A stretch of 47,293 nt of DNA, taken from NCBI GenBank assembly GCA_903860915.1, contig CAIOSJ010000032.1, forward strand, positions 1-47,293, written 5' to 3'. The translations under genes were made by a program, and so were the position numbers. The stretch comes from an uncultured Actinomycetes bacterium (lineage in GTDB: Bacteria > Actinomycetota > Acidimicrobiia > Acidimicrobiales > RAAP-2). This document shows positions 34,887 through 42,516 of the stretch, in pieces (the stretch's first letter is position 1; each line of letters starts with the position of its first letter). The notes under the pieces are model-generated. The model was not told the origin of the DNA and did no database searches. It was given only the letters and a program-made list of their open reading frames with translations.

Positions 34887-35174
34887 GTGTCAGTAAAACT
34901 ACGCCTTGTGCGAATGGGTAAGAAGAAGCAGCCGACCTACCGAGTGGTTGCGGCTGACTCGCGTCGCGCCCGTGGAGGGGCCTTCCTCGAAATCGTGGGA
35001 ACCTACCAGCCCCGAGGTCTCTCGAAGGCCGAACCGGAGACCGTCATCAAGATTGACAACGACAAGTGCGTCAAGTGGCTGCAGAACGGTGCTCAGCCCA
35101 CCGAGCGCGTCGCCAAGATTCTCAAGGCCTCGGGAGCGCTCGAAGCCTTCGAAGCCGCGAAGGCCGCCAAGTGA
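34887..35174 (+). CDS. rpsP: Small-subunit ribosomal protein bS16
   Basis: 95 residues from GTG 34887 (MSVKLRLVRMGKKKQPTYRV), with AAGGGA six bases upstream; the frame is open to 34848, but the added residues are Thr/Ser-rich and unlike S16. RMGKKKQPTYRVVAADSR and EIVGTYQPRG are family signatures. The C-terminus ends in an Ala/Lys-rich tail. It opens the rpsP-khpA-rimM-trmD-rplS operon. Confidence 0.95.
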   Translation: MSVKLRLVRMGKKKQPTYRVVAADSRRARGGAFLEIVGTYQPRGLSKAEPETVIKIDNDKCVKWLQNGAQPTERVAKILKASGALEAFEAAKAAK

Positions 35175-35527
35175 GCGACGTTCACGACGAGTACGTATCG
35201 GGTGACATCAACTCGATTGACGAAGCTGAGTACGACGACGAGTACAACGACGCCCCGGAGGCTGGCAACTCGGACAACGCCGCTCGCGCCACCACGGCGG
35301 TAGCGGTGCTGGAGTTCGTGGCGAAGTCACTGGCCGATGACCCCGAAGCCGTATCGGTTGACGTGAACGACGCCGGTAGCAAGGTTGTCCTCTCTCTCAA
35401 CGTCGGCGCGGGCGATATGGGTCGCGTCATTGGACGTCGTGGCCGCACCGCGCAGGCTCTGCGCACCCTGGTGGGTGCCGCCGGTGCGCGTGATGGTGTC
35501 ACCACCTCCGTCGACATCGTCGACTGA
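35171..35527 (+). CDS. khpA: KH-domain RNA-binding protein KhpA with acidic N-terminal extension
   Basis: 118 residues from GTG overlapping the rpsP stop (GTGA). The C-terminal ~77 residues are the KhpA body with VLEFVAKSLADDPEAVSV and the KH GxxG loop in GRVIGRRGRTAQALRTLV. KhpA binds RNA and is linked to ribosome maturation and, with KhpB, to regulation of cell elongation. Here about 40 extra residues precede it, rich in Asp, Glu and Tyr (SIDEAEYDDEYNDAPEAGN), so it is longer than the usual 75-80 residue protein. No internal start would remove the extension cleanly. Confidence 0.92.
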   Translation: MSDVHDEYVSGDINSIDEAEYDDEYNDAPEAGNSDNAARATTAVAVLEFVAKSLADDPEAVSVDVNDAGSKVVLSLNVGAGDMGRVIGRRGRTAQALRTLVGAAGARDGVTTSVDIVD

Positions 35528-35529
35528 CA

Positions 35530-36006
35530 ATGAGCGCTGCTGAGCGCGACGTCCTCGACGTGGGTCAGATAATGCGGGCCCACGGTCTTAAGGGCCAGGT
35601 GTCCGTTGATCTGTGGACCGACCGGAAAGAACGCGTTGCGCCCGGAATGGTGCTGCTCACCGAGCGGGGGCCCTTGACCGTGGTTGAGACTATTGGTCAC
35701 CAGCAGAGATTCTTAGTCAAATTCAAGGAAATTCCCGACCGCACGGTGGCTGATCGTTGGCGCGGTGTGGTGCTGCGCGCGGAGCGCCTGGCGCTCGACG
35801 GAGTGCTGTGGATTGACCAACTCTTCGGTGCCGAGGTCTACACCGCCGATGGAATTCTTCGAGGGCGCGTGGTAGAGGTCGAAGAAAACCCGGCCAGTGA
35901 CCTGCTGGTACTCGACGGTGGTCATTTGGTCCCGCTGACCTTCGTGACGTCGGTTGTGGCGAACGCGCGCGTTGATATCGACCCGCCGGAAGGTCTCTTC
36001 GAATGA
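35530..36006 (+). CDS. rimM: 16S rRNA processing protein RimM
   Basis: 158 residues, two bases after khpA. It assists assembly of the 30S head around S19. VGQIMRAHGLKGQVSVDLWTD is the RimM N-terminal barrel start, and LWIDQLFGAEVY opens the C-terminal PRC barrel. [21 protein letters not shown] at the end, in the usual position just before trmD (ATGA overlap), completes the family pattern. Confidence 0.94.
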   Translation: MSAAERDVLDVGQIMRAHGLKGQVSVDLWTDRKERVAPGMVLLTERGPLTVVETIGHQQRFLVKFKEIPDRTVADRWRGVVLRAERLALDGVLWIDQLFGAEVYTADGILRGRVVEVEENPASDLLVLDGGHLVPLTFVTSVVANARVDIDPPEGLFE

Positions 36007-36740
36007 CTCTGCGCATTGACGTCTTCACCCTCTTTCCCGACCTCGTTAGCCACTATGCCGAGGGTTCCATTTTGGGACGGGCCGCCGAACGCGAGGTGTT
36101 TGCGTTGGTCACCCACGACATTCGCTCTGCGGCCGTAGGGGTGCATAAATCCGTCGACGACAGCCCCTTCGGCGGGGGTGCCGGGATGGTGATGAGCGCT
36201 GAAGTGATTATTAAAGCCGTTGAAGCCGTGAGTGACGTGCCGCGCCCCCTGATCGCCTTGACGCCCTCGGGTCGACCCTTCTCGCAAGTGGTCGCCCGAG
36301 AATTAGCCGCCCTCGAGGGCTTTTCCCTGCTCTGCGGTCGCTACGAAGGTTTCGATCAGCGGGCCCTCGACTTGGTGGTAGATGATGAAATATCACTGGG
36401 TGACTTTGTTCTCGCGGGCGGAGAGATCGCTGCGCTGGCCGTCATCGAAGCCGTGGTTCGCCTACGCCCGGGTGGTCTTGGTAACGATGAGTCCTCGGTG
36501 GAGGAGTCCTTCAGTGAGGGACTCCTCGAGTACCCCCAGTACACCAAGCCAGCGGTAGTGAGGGGTCAGGCCGTTCCCGAGATTTTGCGCAGTGGTGACC
36601 ACGGCCGTATCGCCCGCTGGCGCCGGGCTCACGCACTACGTCGGACCATGGCACGTCGCCCCGATCTGATGGAAAAACGGGGCGGGGTCAGCCCCGTGGA
36701 GGCAAAAATCCTCGCGGAGTTCCCCGAAGTGCAGGGCTAG
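36003..36740 (+). CDS. trmD: tRNA (guanine37-N1)-methyltransferase
   Basis: 245 residues. It methylates G37 next to the anticodon to prevent frameshifting, using SAM bound in a trefoil knot. [46 protein letters not shown], and [15 protein letters not shown] are the classic motifs (the last two form the knot). It overlaps rimM by ATGA and is followed by rplS, the conserved operon order. Confidence 0.96.
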   Translation: MTLRIDVFTLFPDLVSHYAEGSILGRAAEREVFALVTHDIRSAAVGVHKSVDDSPFGGGAGMVMSAEVIIKAVEAVSDVPRPLIALTPSGRPFSQVVARELAALEGFSLLCGRYEGFDQRALDLVVDDEISLGDFVLAGGEIAALAVIEAVVRLRPGGLGNDESSVEESFSEGLLEYPQYTKPAVVRGQAVPEILRSGDHGRIARWRRAHALRRTMARRPDLMEKRGGVSPVEAKILAEFPEVQG

Positions 36741-36752
36741 TCAGAAAACGGC

Positions 36753-36758
36753 TAAACT
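36753..36758 (+). promoter_or_regulatory. -10 box TAAACT, candidate internal promoter of rplS
   Basis: TAAACT, the same hexamer as before rpsP, sits 35 nt upstream of rplS in the 53-nt gap after trmD. AAAGGA precedes the start codon. Confidence 0.4.
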
Positions 36759-36793
36759 CTAAAAGCCTCTGGTGGACCGGAAAGGACCTTGCC

Positions 36794-37153
36794 ATGAACC
36801 CCACTGAAATCATTGACCGCGACTCGCTACGAGATGACGTTCCCGACTTCCGTACCGGTGACACCCTGAAGGTGCACGTACGCGTGGTCGAAGGTACGCG
36901 CGAGCGCGTCCAGATCTTCCAGGGCGTCGTTATTCGCCGCCAGGGATCGGGTCTGCACGAAACCTTCACTGTTCGAAAGATCAGCTTCGGTGTTGGCGTT
37001 GAGCGTACCTTCCCGGTACACGCTCCCACCATCGCGAAGATTGAGGTCGACTCTTACGGTGACGTACGTCGCGCCAAGCTCTACTACTTGCGCGACTTGC
37101 GCGGTAAGGCCGCCAAGATCAAAGAGCGTCGCATTCCTGCTTCCAACAGCTAG
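36794..37153 (+). CDS. rplS: Large-subunit ribosomal protein bL19
   Basis: 119 residues. [27 protein letters not shown] and [17 protein letters not shown] are L19 signatures, and the end [19 protein letters not shown] matches the rRNA-binding tail at the 30S-50S interface. AAAGGA lies eight bases before ATG. In mycobacteria lepB and rnhB normally follow, but here the next gene is DUF2469. Confidence 0.96.
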   Translation: MNPTEIIDRDSLRDDVPDFRTGDTLKVHVRVVEGTRERVQIFQGVVIRRQGSGLHETFTVRKISFGVGVERTFPVHAPTIAKIEVDSYGDVRRAKLYYLRDLRGKAAKIKERRIPASNS

Positions 37154-37161
37154 CGCATCGC

Positions 37162-37467
37162 GTGATGGGCGGAGAAGAGCTCGACGACTACGAGGCCACG
37201 CTGGAATTAGCGTTGGTGCAGGAGTATCGAGCAGTTCTTTCAATGTTCACCTACGCCGTGGAAACTGATCGTCGTTTCTATCTCGCCAATGATGTCAACA
37301 TTGTGGTGCACTCGGCGGGCCAACCCACCCACCTCGAAGTCACGCTGACTGATGCGTGGGTGTGGGACATGTACCGTTCGGCGCGTTTCGTTCCGTCCGT
37401 CACGGTGCACACCTTTCGTGACGTCAACGTTGAACGACTTCCGGAGACCGACGAACTGCAGCCGTGA
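37162..37467 (+). CDS. DUF2469 family protein
   Basis: 101 residues from GTG 37162 (or ATG 37165). The actinobacterial DUF2469 pattern is clear: LDDYEATLELALVQEYRAVL, ETDRRFYLANDV, DAWVWDMYRSARFVPSV and FRDVNVE. The function is unknown. In other actinobacteria it follows rnhB near rplS and yraN. The start lies eight bases after the rplS stop, with no clear ribosome site. Confidence 0.9.
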   Translation: MMGGEELDDYEATLELALVQEYRAVLSMFTYAVETDRRFYLANDVNIVVHSAGQPTHLEVTLTDAWVWDMYRSARFVPSVTVHTFRDVNVERLPETDELQP

Positions 37468-37862
37468 ACCGGACCTTCTTGGAAATAACCAGTCCCTGGG
37501 ATCTCGACGAGATCAAGCGGGACCTCGTACGACACACTTCCGATGTGCTGACGCCACCCCTGGGCCAAGCCGCCATGTTCTGTGCGGCCGCGGGCGAGTT
37601 GTGGCCACCGGAAAGCTGTCTCGGAGTCCGAGTGGGCCAGGGCTACAGCGCCGCTCTGGCCGCCCGTGACATCTCAGGCGCTTCCCACCTCGTCGAGCTC
37701 CGGCACATCGTAATTCTAGGCCCCGCGGCTCAGGATGCGGCTCTCATTATGATGGCCCTCTTCGAGGAGGATCTCGTTACGATGGAAAATTCTGCGGGGA
37801 AGCTACGCGACGCTCGCAACCGTCCGGCTCCCGCACGTCCCCTGACGGTCGACTGGGTGTGA
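37464..37862 (+). CDS. Unknown protein coupled to DUF2469
   Basis: 132 residues from GTG, overlapping the DUF2469 stop (GTGA). I do not recognise the family. Visible features: a mixed alpha/beta body (WDLDEIKRDLVRHTSD, VELRHIVILGPAAQDAAL), a Cys in AAMFCAAAGELW and one in PESCLGVRVGQGYS, an acidic helix EEDLVTMENSAGKLRDA and a Pro/Arg-rich end. No membrane segment or signal is present. Position and coupling suggest a housekeeping or DUF2469-linked role, but that is inference. lepB, rnhB and yraN, the usual neighbours, are not here. Confidence 0.65.
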   Translation: MNRTFLEITSPWDLDEIKRDLVRHTSDVLTPPLGQAAMFCAAAGELWPPESCLGVRVGQGYSAALAARDISGASHLVELRHIVILGPAAQDAALIMMALFEEDLVTMENSAGKLRDARNRPAPARPLTVDWV

Positions 37863-37910
37863 TGCTCCTGGAGCCGTGATTCGAGGCTCGATTCTTTAGA
37901 AAGTGAAGAG

Positions 37911-37916
37911 TAGCCT
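37911..37916 (+). promoter_or_regulatory. -10 box TAGCCT, probable leaderless promoter for the acyltransferase pair
   Basis: TAGCCT followed by seven bases and ATG 37924, with no Shine-Dalgarno sequence. It would drive the two tandem acyltransferase genes. Confidence 0.5.
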
Positions 37917-37923
37917 TGCTCTA

Positions 37924-39981
37924 ATGTCCTTGCGCCAGCAACACCTCCGAGGATTAGACGGGATTCGGGCCCTCGCCGTTCTGACGGTGGTGGCCTACCA
38001 CTTCGGCGTCGCTCATACGCGGGGTGGTTTTTTGGGTGTCGACCTGTTCTTCGTTCTCTCGGGGTTTTTGATTACGACCCTGCTCCTCGAGGAACGAAGC
38101 GAAACCGGGTCTATCTCCCTGGGTGCTTTCTGGATGCGTCGGGCCCGTCGACTCCTACCGGCTCTGTTCGTCATGGTTGGCGTCGTTACGGCGATTCCTC
38201 TGGTGGCCAACCGCCTCGGGATTATTTTGCCCGGCACCGACCTCCACGCCCTACGCAACTCGGCCTTGGCCAGCTTGGGCTACGTGGCCAACTGGCAAGC
38301 CGTCTTGGCCGGTCACTCCTACTTCACCCAGTTCTCGGCCCCCTCGCCCTTGGCCCACACGTGGTCGCTCGCGATCGAAGAGCAGTTCTATATGTTCTGG
38401 CCCCTGGTCACCACGGCGCTGGTCGCGGGTGGGGTTGCGCTGCGTCGCCGTCGGGGCGTGGCGGTGTCCTTGCTCCTGGCAGTCATCTCCACCGGGCTGA
38501 TGGCTCTGTTCTTCGTCCCGGGCAGTGCGAGTTCGATTAACCGGGTCTATTACGGCACCGATACGAGACTCTTCGATTTGGCGATGGGAGCCGCCCTGGC
38601 CTGGTTCTGCGTGACGCGACCGGTTGATCCTAGAGCCCGCGGGGCTCGCTCGGCTATTGGTGGGGCGTCTCTCATTGTGTTCGCGCTGGCGGTGGCGAGG
38701 GCGGGCGGCGGTGACGGCATGCCGTCAGCTTTTATGTTCCGGGGGGGTTTCCTCTGGGTGGCCGTGGCGATGGTGGGACTCATTGTTGCGGTGCGTGATA
38801 GCGAGGGCTTCTGGCACCAGATCTTTGCGTGGCCCCCCCTGCGGGCGATTGGTGCCGTGAGTTACGGAATCTACCTGTGGCACTGGCCCGTTGTCATTTT
38901 CCTCACCCCCCAGTCGGTGCACCTCGCGGGCTGGCGCCTACTGCTCCTTCGCTCGCTGCTCCTCAGTCTGGTCACCGTCGCGAGCTACTACCTGATCGAG
39001 CAACCCATCCGACAACGCCGCTGGCCCCAACCCTGGCGCCGCATCGTTCTCGTCGTGGCGACGACGTCTATCGTGACCAGTGTCTTCGTCGTCACGGTAC
39101 CTCAGCGCATGCACGAGCCGGGGCTGGCGAAAGAAGTCGCCCGCTACGCCCCGACGACACCTCCCACCGGCAGCGGGGGAATAGTGGGACTCTCGGCTTC
39201 CAACTGGTCCCGTTCGCAACACTTCACGGCCTCGCAGCCCTTGCGTTTGGGTTTCTACGGTGATTCGCTGCCGTACTTAGCCTTCGCTGGAATCCGTAAG
39301 GCCTTTGCCGCCACACCACATTTGTCCTACTATCGACAAACTTTCCCGGGTCTTGATATTTCCGATGGTCGCTACAAGTTCTTGATGCTGCCGATGTTCA
39401 CCACCTTCAAACCCCAAGTGATAGTTGTCATGACGCGTTGGGACAACGACACCGCGTACGCCCACCCCGCGCTCTACCGATCCCAGCTTCAAGAATTTCT
39501 CCAGTGGACCCGCGCCCGTGGGGTGAAGGAGGTCGTCTTTGAGGGCTACCCCGTCAACCACACCGCGGACTTCACCCTGCAGAGCAGCGCTGATCAGGCT
39601 GCCGATAACGTCTATCGCCTGGCGGCCGACGCCGCGTGGCGCCGCGTCGTGCTCGCCACCGTGGCCGCGAATGTCGGCAGCACCCTCTATTTTCCGGCGC
39701 AGCATTCGGTGGAATTACACGGCGCGTTCAGTGCTTGGCTACCCCCACCCCAATCACCCGGTGACCCTCGAGCCACCTGGTCGCGAGTGCGCATGAACGA
39801 CGGTACCCACCTCTGCACGCTCGGGACCGAACTCTTCGCTTCAGCCCTGGTGTGGGACCTCGCCGAAGCTTTCGGCTTACCGCATCCGTCGATGCAGTGG
39901 TGGCACGGTAAGTGGATCTACGAGTACATCCCCTTGTTGAACGCCGTTGGTGGTACCTGCACTTTGGACCACCCGACGTGA
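37924..39981 (+). CDS. Acyltransferase-3/SGNH fusion, first copy (OafA/YrhL type)
   Basis: 685 residues from ATG 37924; a GTG at 37903 would add seven. The N-terminal half is an acyltransferase-3 membrane domain with about ten segments: HLRGLDGIRALAVLTVVAYHF (catalytic-type His in segment 1), GVDLFFVLSGFLIT, FWMRRARRLLPAL, HTWSLAIEEQFYMFWP and YGIYLWHWPV. After about residue 400 a periplasmic/extracellular SGNH-hydrolase-like domain follows, with GDSLPY near 447 and DGTH near 625 as Asp-x-x-His. Such fusions O-acetylate or O-acylate cell-surface polysaccharides or peptidoglycan. The target is not known. The stop overlaps the second copy by one base. Confidence 0.88.
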   Translation: MSLRQQHLRGLDGIRALAVLTVVAYHFGVAHTRGGFLGVDLFFVLSGFLITTLLLEERSETGSISLGAFWMRRARRLLPALFVMVGVVTAIPLVANRLGIILPGTDLHALRNSALASLGYVANWQAVLAGHSYFTQFSAPSPLAHTWSLAIEEQFYMFWPLVTTALVAGGVALRRRRGVAVSLLLAVISTGLMALFFVPGSASSINRVYYGTDTRLFDLAMGAALAWFCVTRPVDPRARGARSAIGGASLIVFALAVARAGGGDGMPSAFMFRGGFLWVAVAMVGLIVAVRDSEGFWHQIFAWPPLRAIGAVSYGIYLWHWPVVIFLTPQSVHLAGWRLLLLRSLLLSLVTVASYYLIEQPIRQRRWPQPWRRIVLVVATTSIVTSVFVVTVPQRMHEPGLAKEVARYAPTTPPTGSGGIVGLSASNWSRSQHFTASQPLRLGFYGDSLPYLAFAGIRKAFAATPHLSYYRQTFPGLDISDGRYKFLMLPMFTTFKPQVIVVMTRWDNDTAYAHPALYRSQLQEFLQWTRARGVKEVVFEGYPVNHTADFTLQSSADQAADNVYRLAADAAWRRVVLATVAANVGSTLYFPAQHSVELHGAFSAWLPPPQSPGDPRATWSRVRMNDGTHLCTLGTELFASALVWDLAEAFGLPHPSMQWWHGKWIYEYIPLLNAVGGTCTLDHPT

Positions 39982-42008
39982 TGGACCTGCGAGAACGGCA
40001 CCTCGGTGCACTCGATGGTCTGAGAGCGCTCGCCGTACTCGCCGTTATAGGTTTTCATTTTGCGGTACCCGGATTCGGCGGTGGATTCGTCGGGGTGGAC
40101 GTTTTTTTCGTACTTTCCGGGTTTCTTATAACATCCCTCCTGCTCGAAGAACACGCGGCAACTGGCCGCATCGCCCTCGGGGCTTTTTGGCTTCGTCGCG
40201 CCCGTCGGCTCCTGCCGGGACTTTTTTTCATGGTGGGTGTCGTGTCCTTGGTTCCGTTGGTCGGATCACTGTTGCACTGGCCCCTCGCGCTCGACAGTGT
40301 GGACCTGTCGCGCGTGCGTGGCGACGCGCTCGCCAGCCTCGCCTACCTGGCGAATTGGTTCCAAATTTCCCTCGGGAGTAACTACTTCACCCAGTGGAGT
40401 CCACCCAACGTGCTGGCCCACACCTGGTCGCTCGCAATTGAAGAACAGTTCTATCTCGTCTGGCCCATCCTGACGACAGTTCTCATTCGCGGAGGTCTCG
40501 TTCGCCGTCGCAGCTGGGGGGTCGCCGTCACGGTTACTGTGGCCGTAGTCTCACTCATCGCGATGGCCCTGCTGTACGGGCCATCACCCGCGGCACTCGC
40601 TCGGGTCTACTTCGGTGCCGATACACGCCTCTTCGACCTAGCCGGTGGGGCCGCGTTGGCCTGGTGGGTGGCGGGACGTGAACTGGTCTGCTCGCGACGT
40701 CACAGTGCCGCGGGCTGGAGTTCTCTCGCCGCGCTGGGCGTTGCTACCTTGGTGGGCGGTGTCGCGAGCGAATCAAGTATTGAGCCACGTAGCTGGATGT
40801 TCCGTGGCGGCTTTCTACTGGTCACAGTGGCGACCATCAGCCTGCTGCTGGCCCTCAGCTTCGCCTCGCCTCGCCTGAGTTGCGTTCTCTCGTGGCGCCC
40901 ACTACGCCTCGTGGGGCGAGTGAGTTACGGACTCTACCTATGGCACTGGCCCATTGCGGTCTTCGTCACGCCGGAATTCACGGGCTGTCAGGGAGGCGAA
41001 CTGTTGGCCCTGCGCACCGCACTACTGGTGACGGTGACCACCCTGTCCTTTGTAGCGATTGAGCAACCTTTTCGGCGTCGTCGGTCCGCTGGGGCTCGTC
41101 GGCGGTTCGTGGCGGTCGTCGGTAGTCTGGCCGTGATACTCGCCGCCACAACCCTTCCCAGTACGCGCTGGGAGTCCACGCCCGCCAGCGCCGCGCCCGA
41201 GGCGGTAGCGGCCCGCTTTGCGGGTGGCCCCGCTGCCCCTCGCAATGAAGTGCTGGGGCACTCGACTCGGCAGTGGAGCCCGAGGGAGTCCGGCCGGGTG
41301 CGAGTACTGGTGCTCGGCGATTCCCTCACCTACTACGCCTACCCGGCGATTGCGGCCGCTTTGAGTGGCGTGTCGAATGTGACCCTCCGTAATGGTTCGG
41401 CCCCCGGATCGGGCCTTACGACGTCTCAGTGGCGTCAAAGTTATGGATTACAGCTTCTCGTCTTTCATCCGAATGTGGTGATCTTCTCCACCTACTGGGA
41501 TGGCCCATTGGCCCGTACTCATCCGGCCCGCTACGGCGCCCTCCTCGACGATTTCGTTGGCTTCTTGACGACACGCGGTGTCTCGACGGTGATCATGGAG
41601 GGACTGCCCGCTCAACTGGGCTCCGCCTGGCTGAGCGGTGCGCGTGGGGCTGGCGCTGTGACGCAAAGAAAGAACGCGGAAGATGCCGCCTGGGACAGCG
41701 TTGTACGCTTAGCGGTTGTTCGCCACCCTGGTTCAGTGGTCTATTTCAACGCTGCGGCGCGCATCAGTACGACGAGCTCGTGGATGACGCGAGGTGGCGT
41801 CAGCGCTCGAGTTCGCATGCGCGACGGAACGCACCTCTGCCTCGCAGGCAACACCCTTTTCGCTAGTGATATGGCTCGAAATCTCGAAGTGGTGCTCGGA
41901 ATATCACCACCGGTGAAGACCACCTGGTGGACTCAACCATTCTGGTTGGCGACCTTTCCCTTGGCGCCCATCCCGGCTGGGATGTGCCCAAGGGATTCTC
42001 CCCACTAG
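39981..42008 (+). CDS. Acyltransferase-3/SGNH fusion, second copy
   Basis: 675 residues from ATG 39981 (TGATG with the first gene's stop); the frame is open to 39912, but the extra part is inside the first gene. The layout is the same as its upstream paralogue: RHLGALDGLRALAVLAVIGF, GVDVFFVLSGFLITSLLL, HTWSLAIEEQFYLVWP, YGLYLWHWPIAV, then an SGNH domain with VLGDSLTYYAY near 446 and RDGTHL near 614. The two proteins are probably a tandem duplication with divergent SGNH parts, perhaps to modify two positions of one surface polymer. The stop shares CTAG with the opposing PPOX gene. Confidence 0.88.
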   Translation: MDLRERHLGALDGLRALAVLAVIGFHFAVPGFGGGFVGVDVFFVLSGFLITSLLLEEHAATGRIALGAFWLRRARRLLPGLFFMVGVVSLVPLVGSLLHWPLALDSVDLSRVRGDALASLAYLANWFQISLGSNYFTQWSPPNVLAHTWSLAIEEQFYLVWPILTTVLIRGGLVRRRSWGVAVTVTVAVVSLIAMALLYGPSPAALARVYFGADTRLFDLAGGAALAWWVAGRELVCSRRHSAAGWSSLAALGVATLVGGVASESSIEPRSWMFRGGFLLVTVATISLLLALSFASPRLSCVLSWRPLRLVGRVSYGLYLWHWPIAVFVTPEFTGCQGGELLALRTALLVTVTTLSFVAIEQPFRRRRSAGARRRFVAVVGSLAVILAATTLPSTRWESTPASAAPEAVAARFAGGPAAPRNEVLGHSTRQWSPRESGRVRVLVLGDSLTYYAYPAIAAALSGVSNVTLRNGSAPGSGLTTSQWRQSYGLQLLVFHPNVVIFSTYWDGPLARTHPARYGALLDDFVGFLTTRGVSTVIMEGLPAQLGSAWLSGARGAGAVTQRKNAEDAAWDSVVRLAVVRHPGSVVYFNAAARISTTSSWMTRGGVSARVRMRDGTHLCLAGNTLFASDMARNLEVVLGISPPVKTTWWTQPFWLATFPLAPIPAGMCPRDSPH

Positions 42009-42403
42009 GGCTGTTGGCTAATACGGTCCGTTCGGATCGTTACCGTGACCCGGATCTCACCCTCTCGGCGGAAGGGGTAGCTGTCGGCGTCGAGGTACTT
42101 CTTTGCGAGGCGGTCAATAACCGCGTCGGACCCCTCGGTGGTGAAGCCAATGACGGTACCGCGAATGGCGATGACCGTGTAGGCGTTGTCGGGGTCGGTG
42201 AGCGAGAGAGCTACGCGGGCGTCGCTGGCGAGATTGCGCGCCTTGGCCCTGCCGAGGGCAGTGTTAATGACGACGTGGTCCCCGTCGAGTTCGGTCCATA
42301 CCGGGGTGACGTGGGGTTCGCCTTCGGGTCCGAGGGAGGCGACGTGGAGCAAAACCTGCTTGGCGAATATCTCGCGTGCCGCGGTGGAGAGGGTGTCGGT
42401 CAT
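42005..42403 (-). CDS. PPOX-class flavin/F420-dependent oxidoreductase
   Basis: 132 residues. The split-barrel fold is indicated by LLHVASLGPEGEPHVTPVW, VVINTALGRAKARNLASD, and VALSLTDPDNAYTVI. The HVTPVW and GRAKARNL pattern is that of actinobacterial F420-dependent or F420-binding members (deazaflavin) of the pyridoxamine-phosphate-oxidase superfamily. AAAGGA stands eight bases before the ATG. The gene is divergent from fumC, 113 nt away. The substrate is unknown. Confidence 0.82.
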   Translation of the reverse strand: MTDTLSTAAREIFAKQVLLHVASLGPEGEPHVTPVWTELDGDHVVINTALGRAKARNLASDARVALSLTDPDNAYTVIAIRGTVIGFTTEGSDAVIDRLAKKYLDADSYPFRREGEIRVTVTIRTDRISQQP

Positions 42404-42516
42404 GACGTGTCCTTTGGGTGGGGTAAGTGTTAGGAAGGCTACTAGTTTGGAGGTGCTGACTATCGGTGCGCGCTACTGGGCGCCACCGGTGGTGGTGGTC
42501 CACCAAGGAGAGAGTT

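Noticed and set aside
42466..42516. Longer N-terminus for fumarase
   Set aside because: The extra residues ([10 protein letters not shown]) are unlike fumarases, and AAGGAG is placed correctly for ATG 42517.
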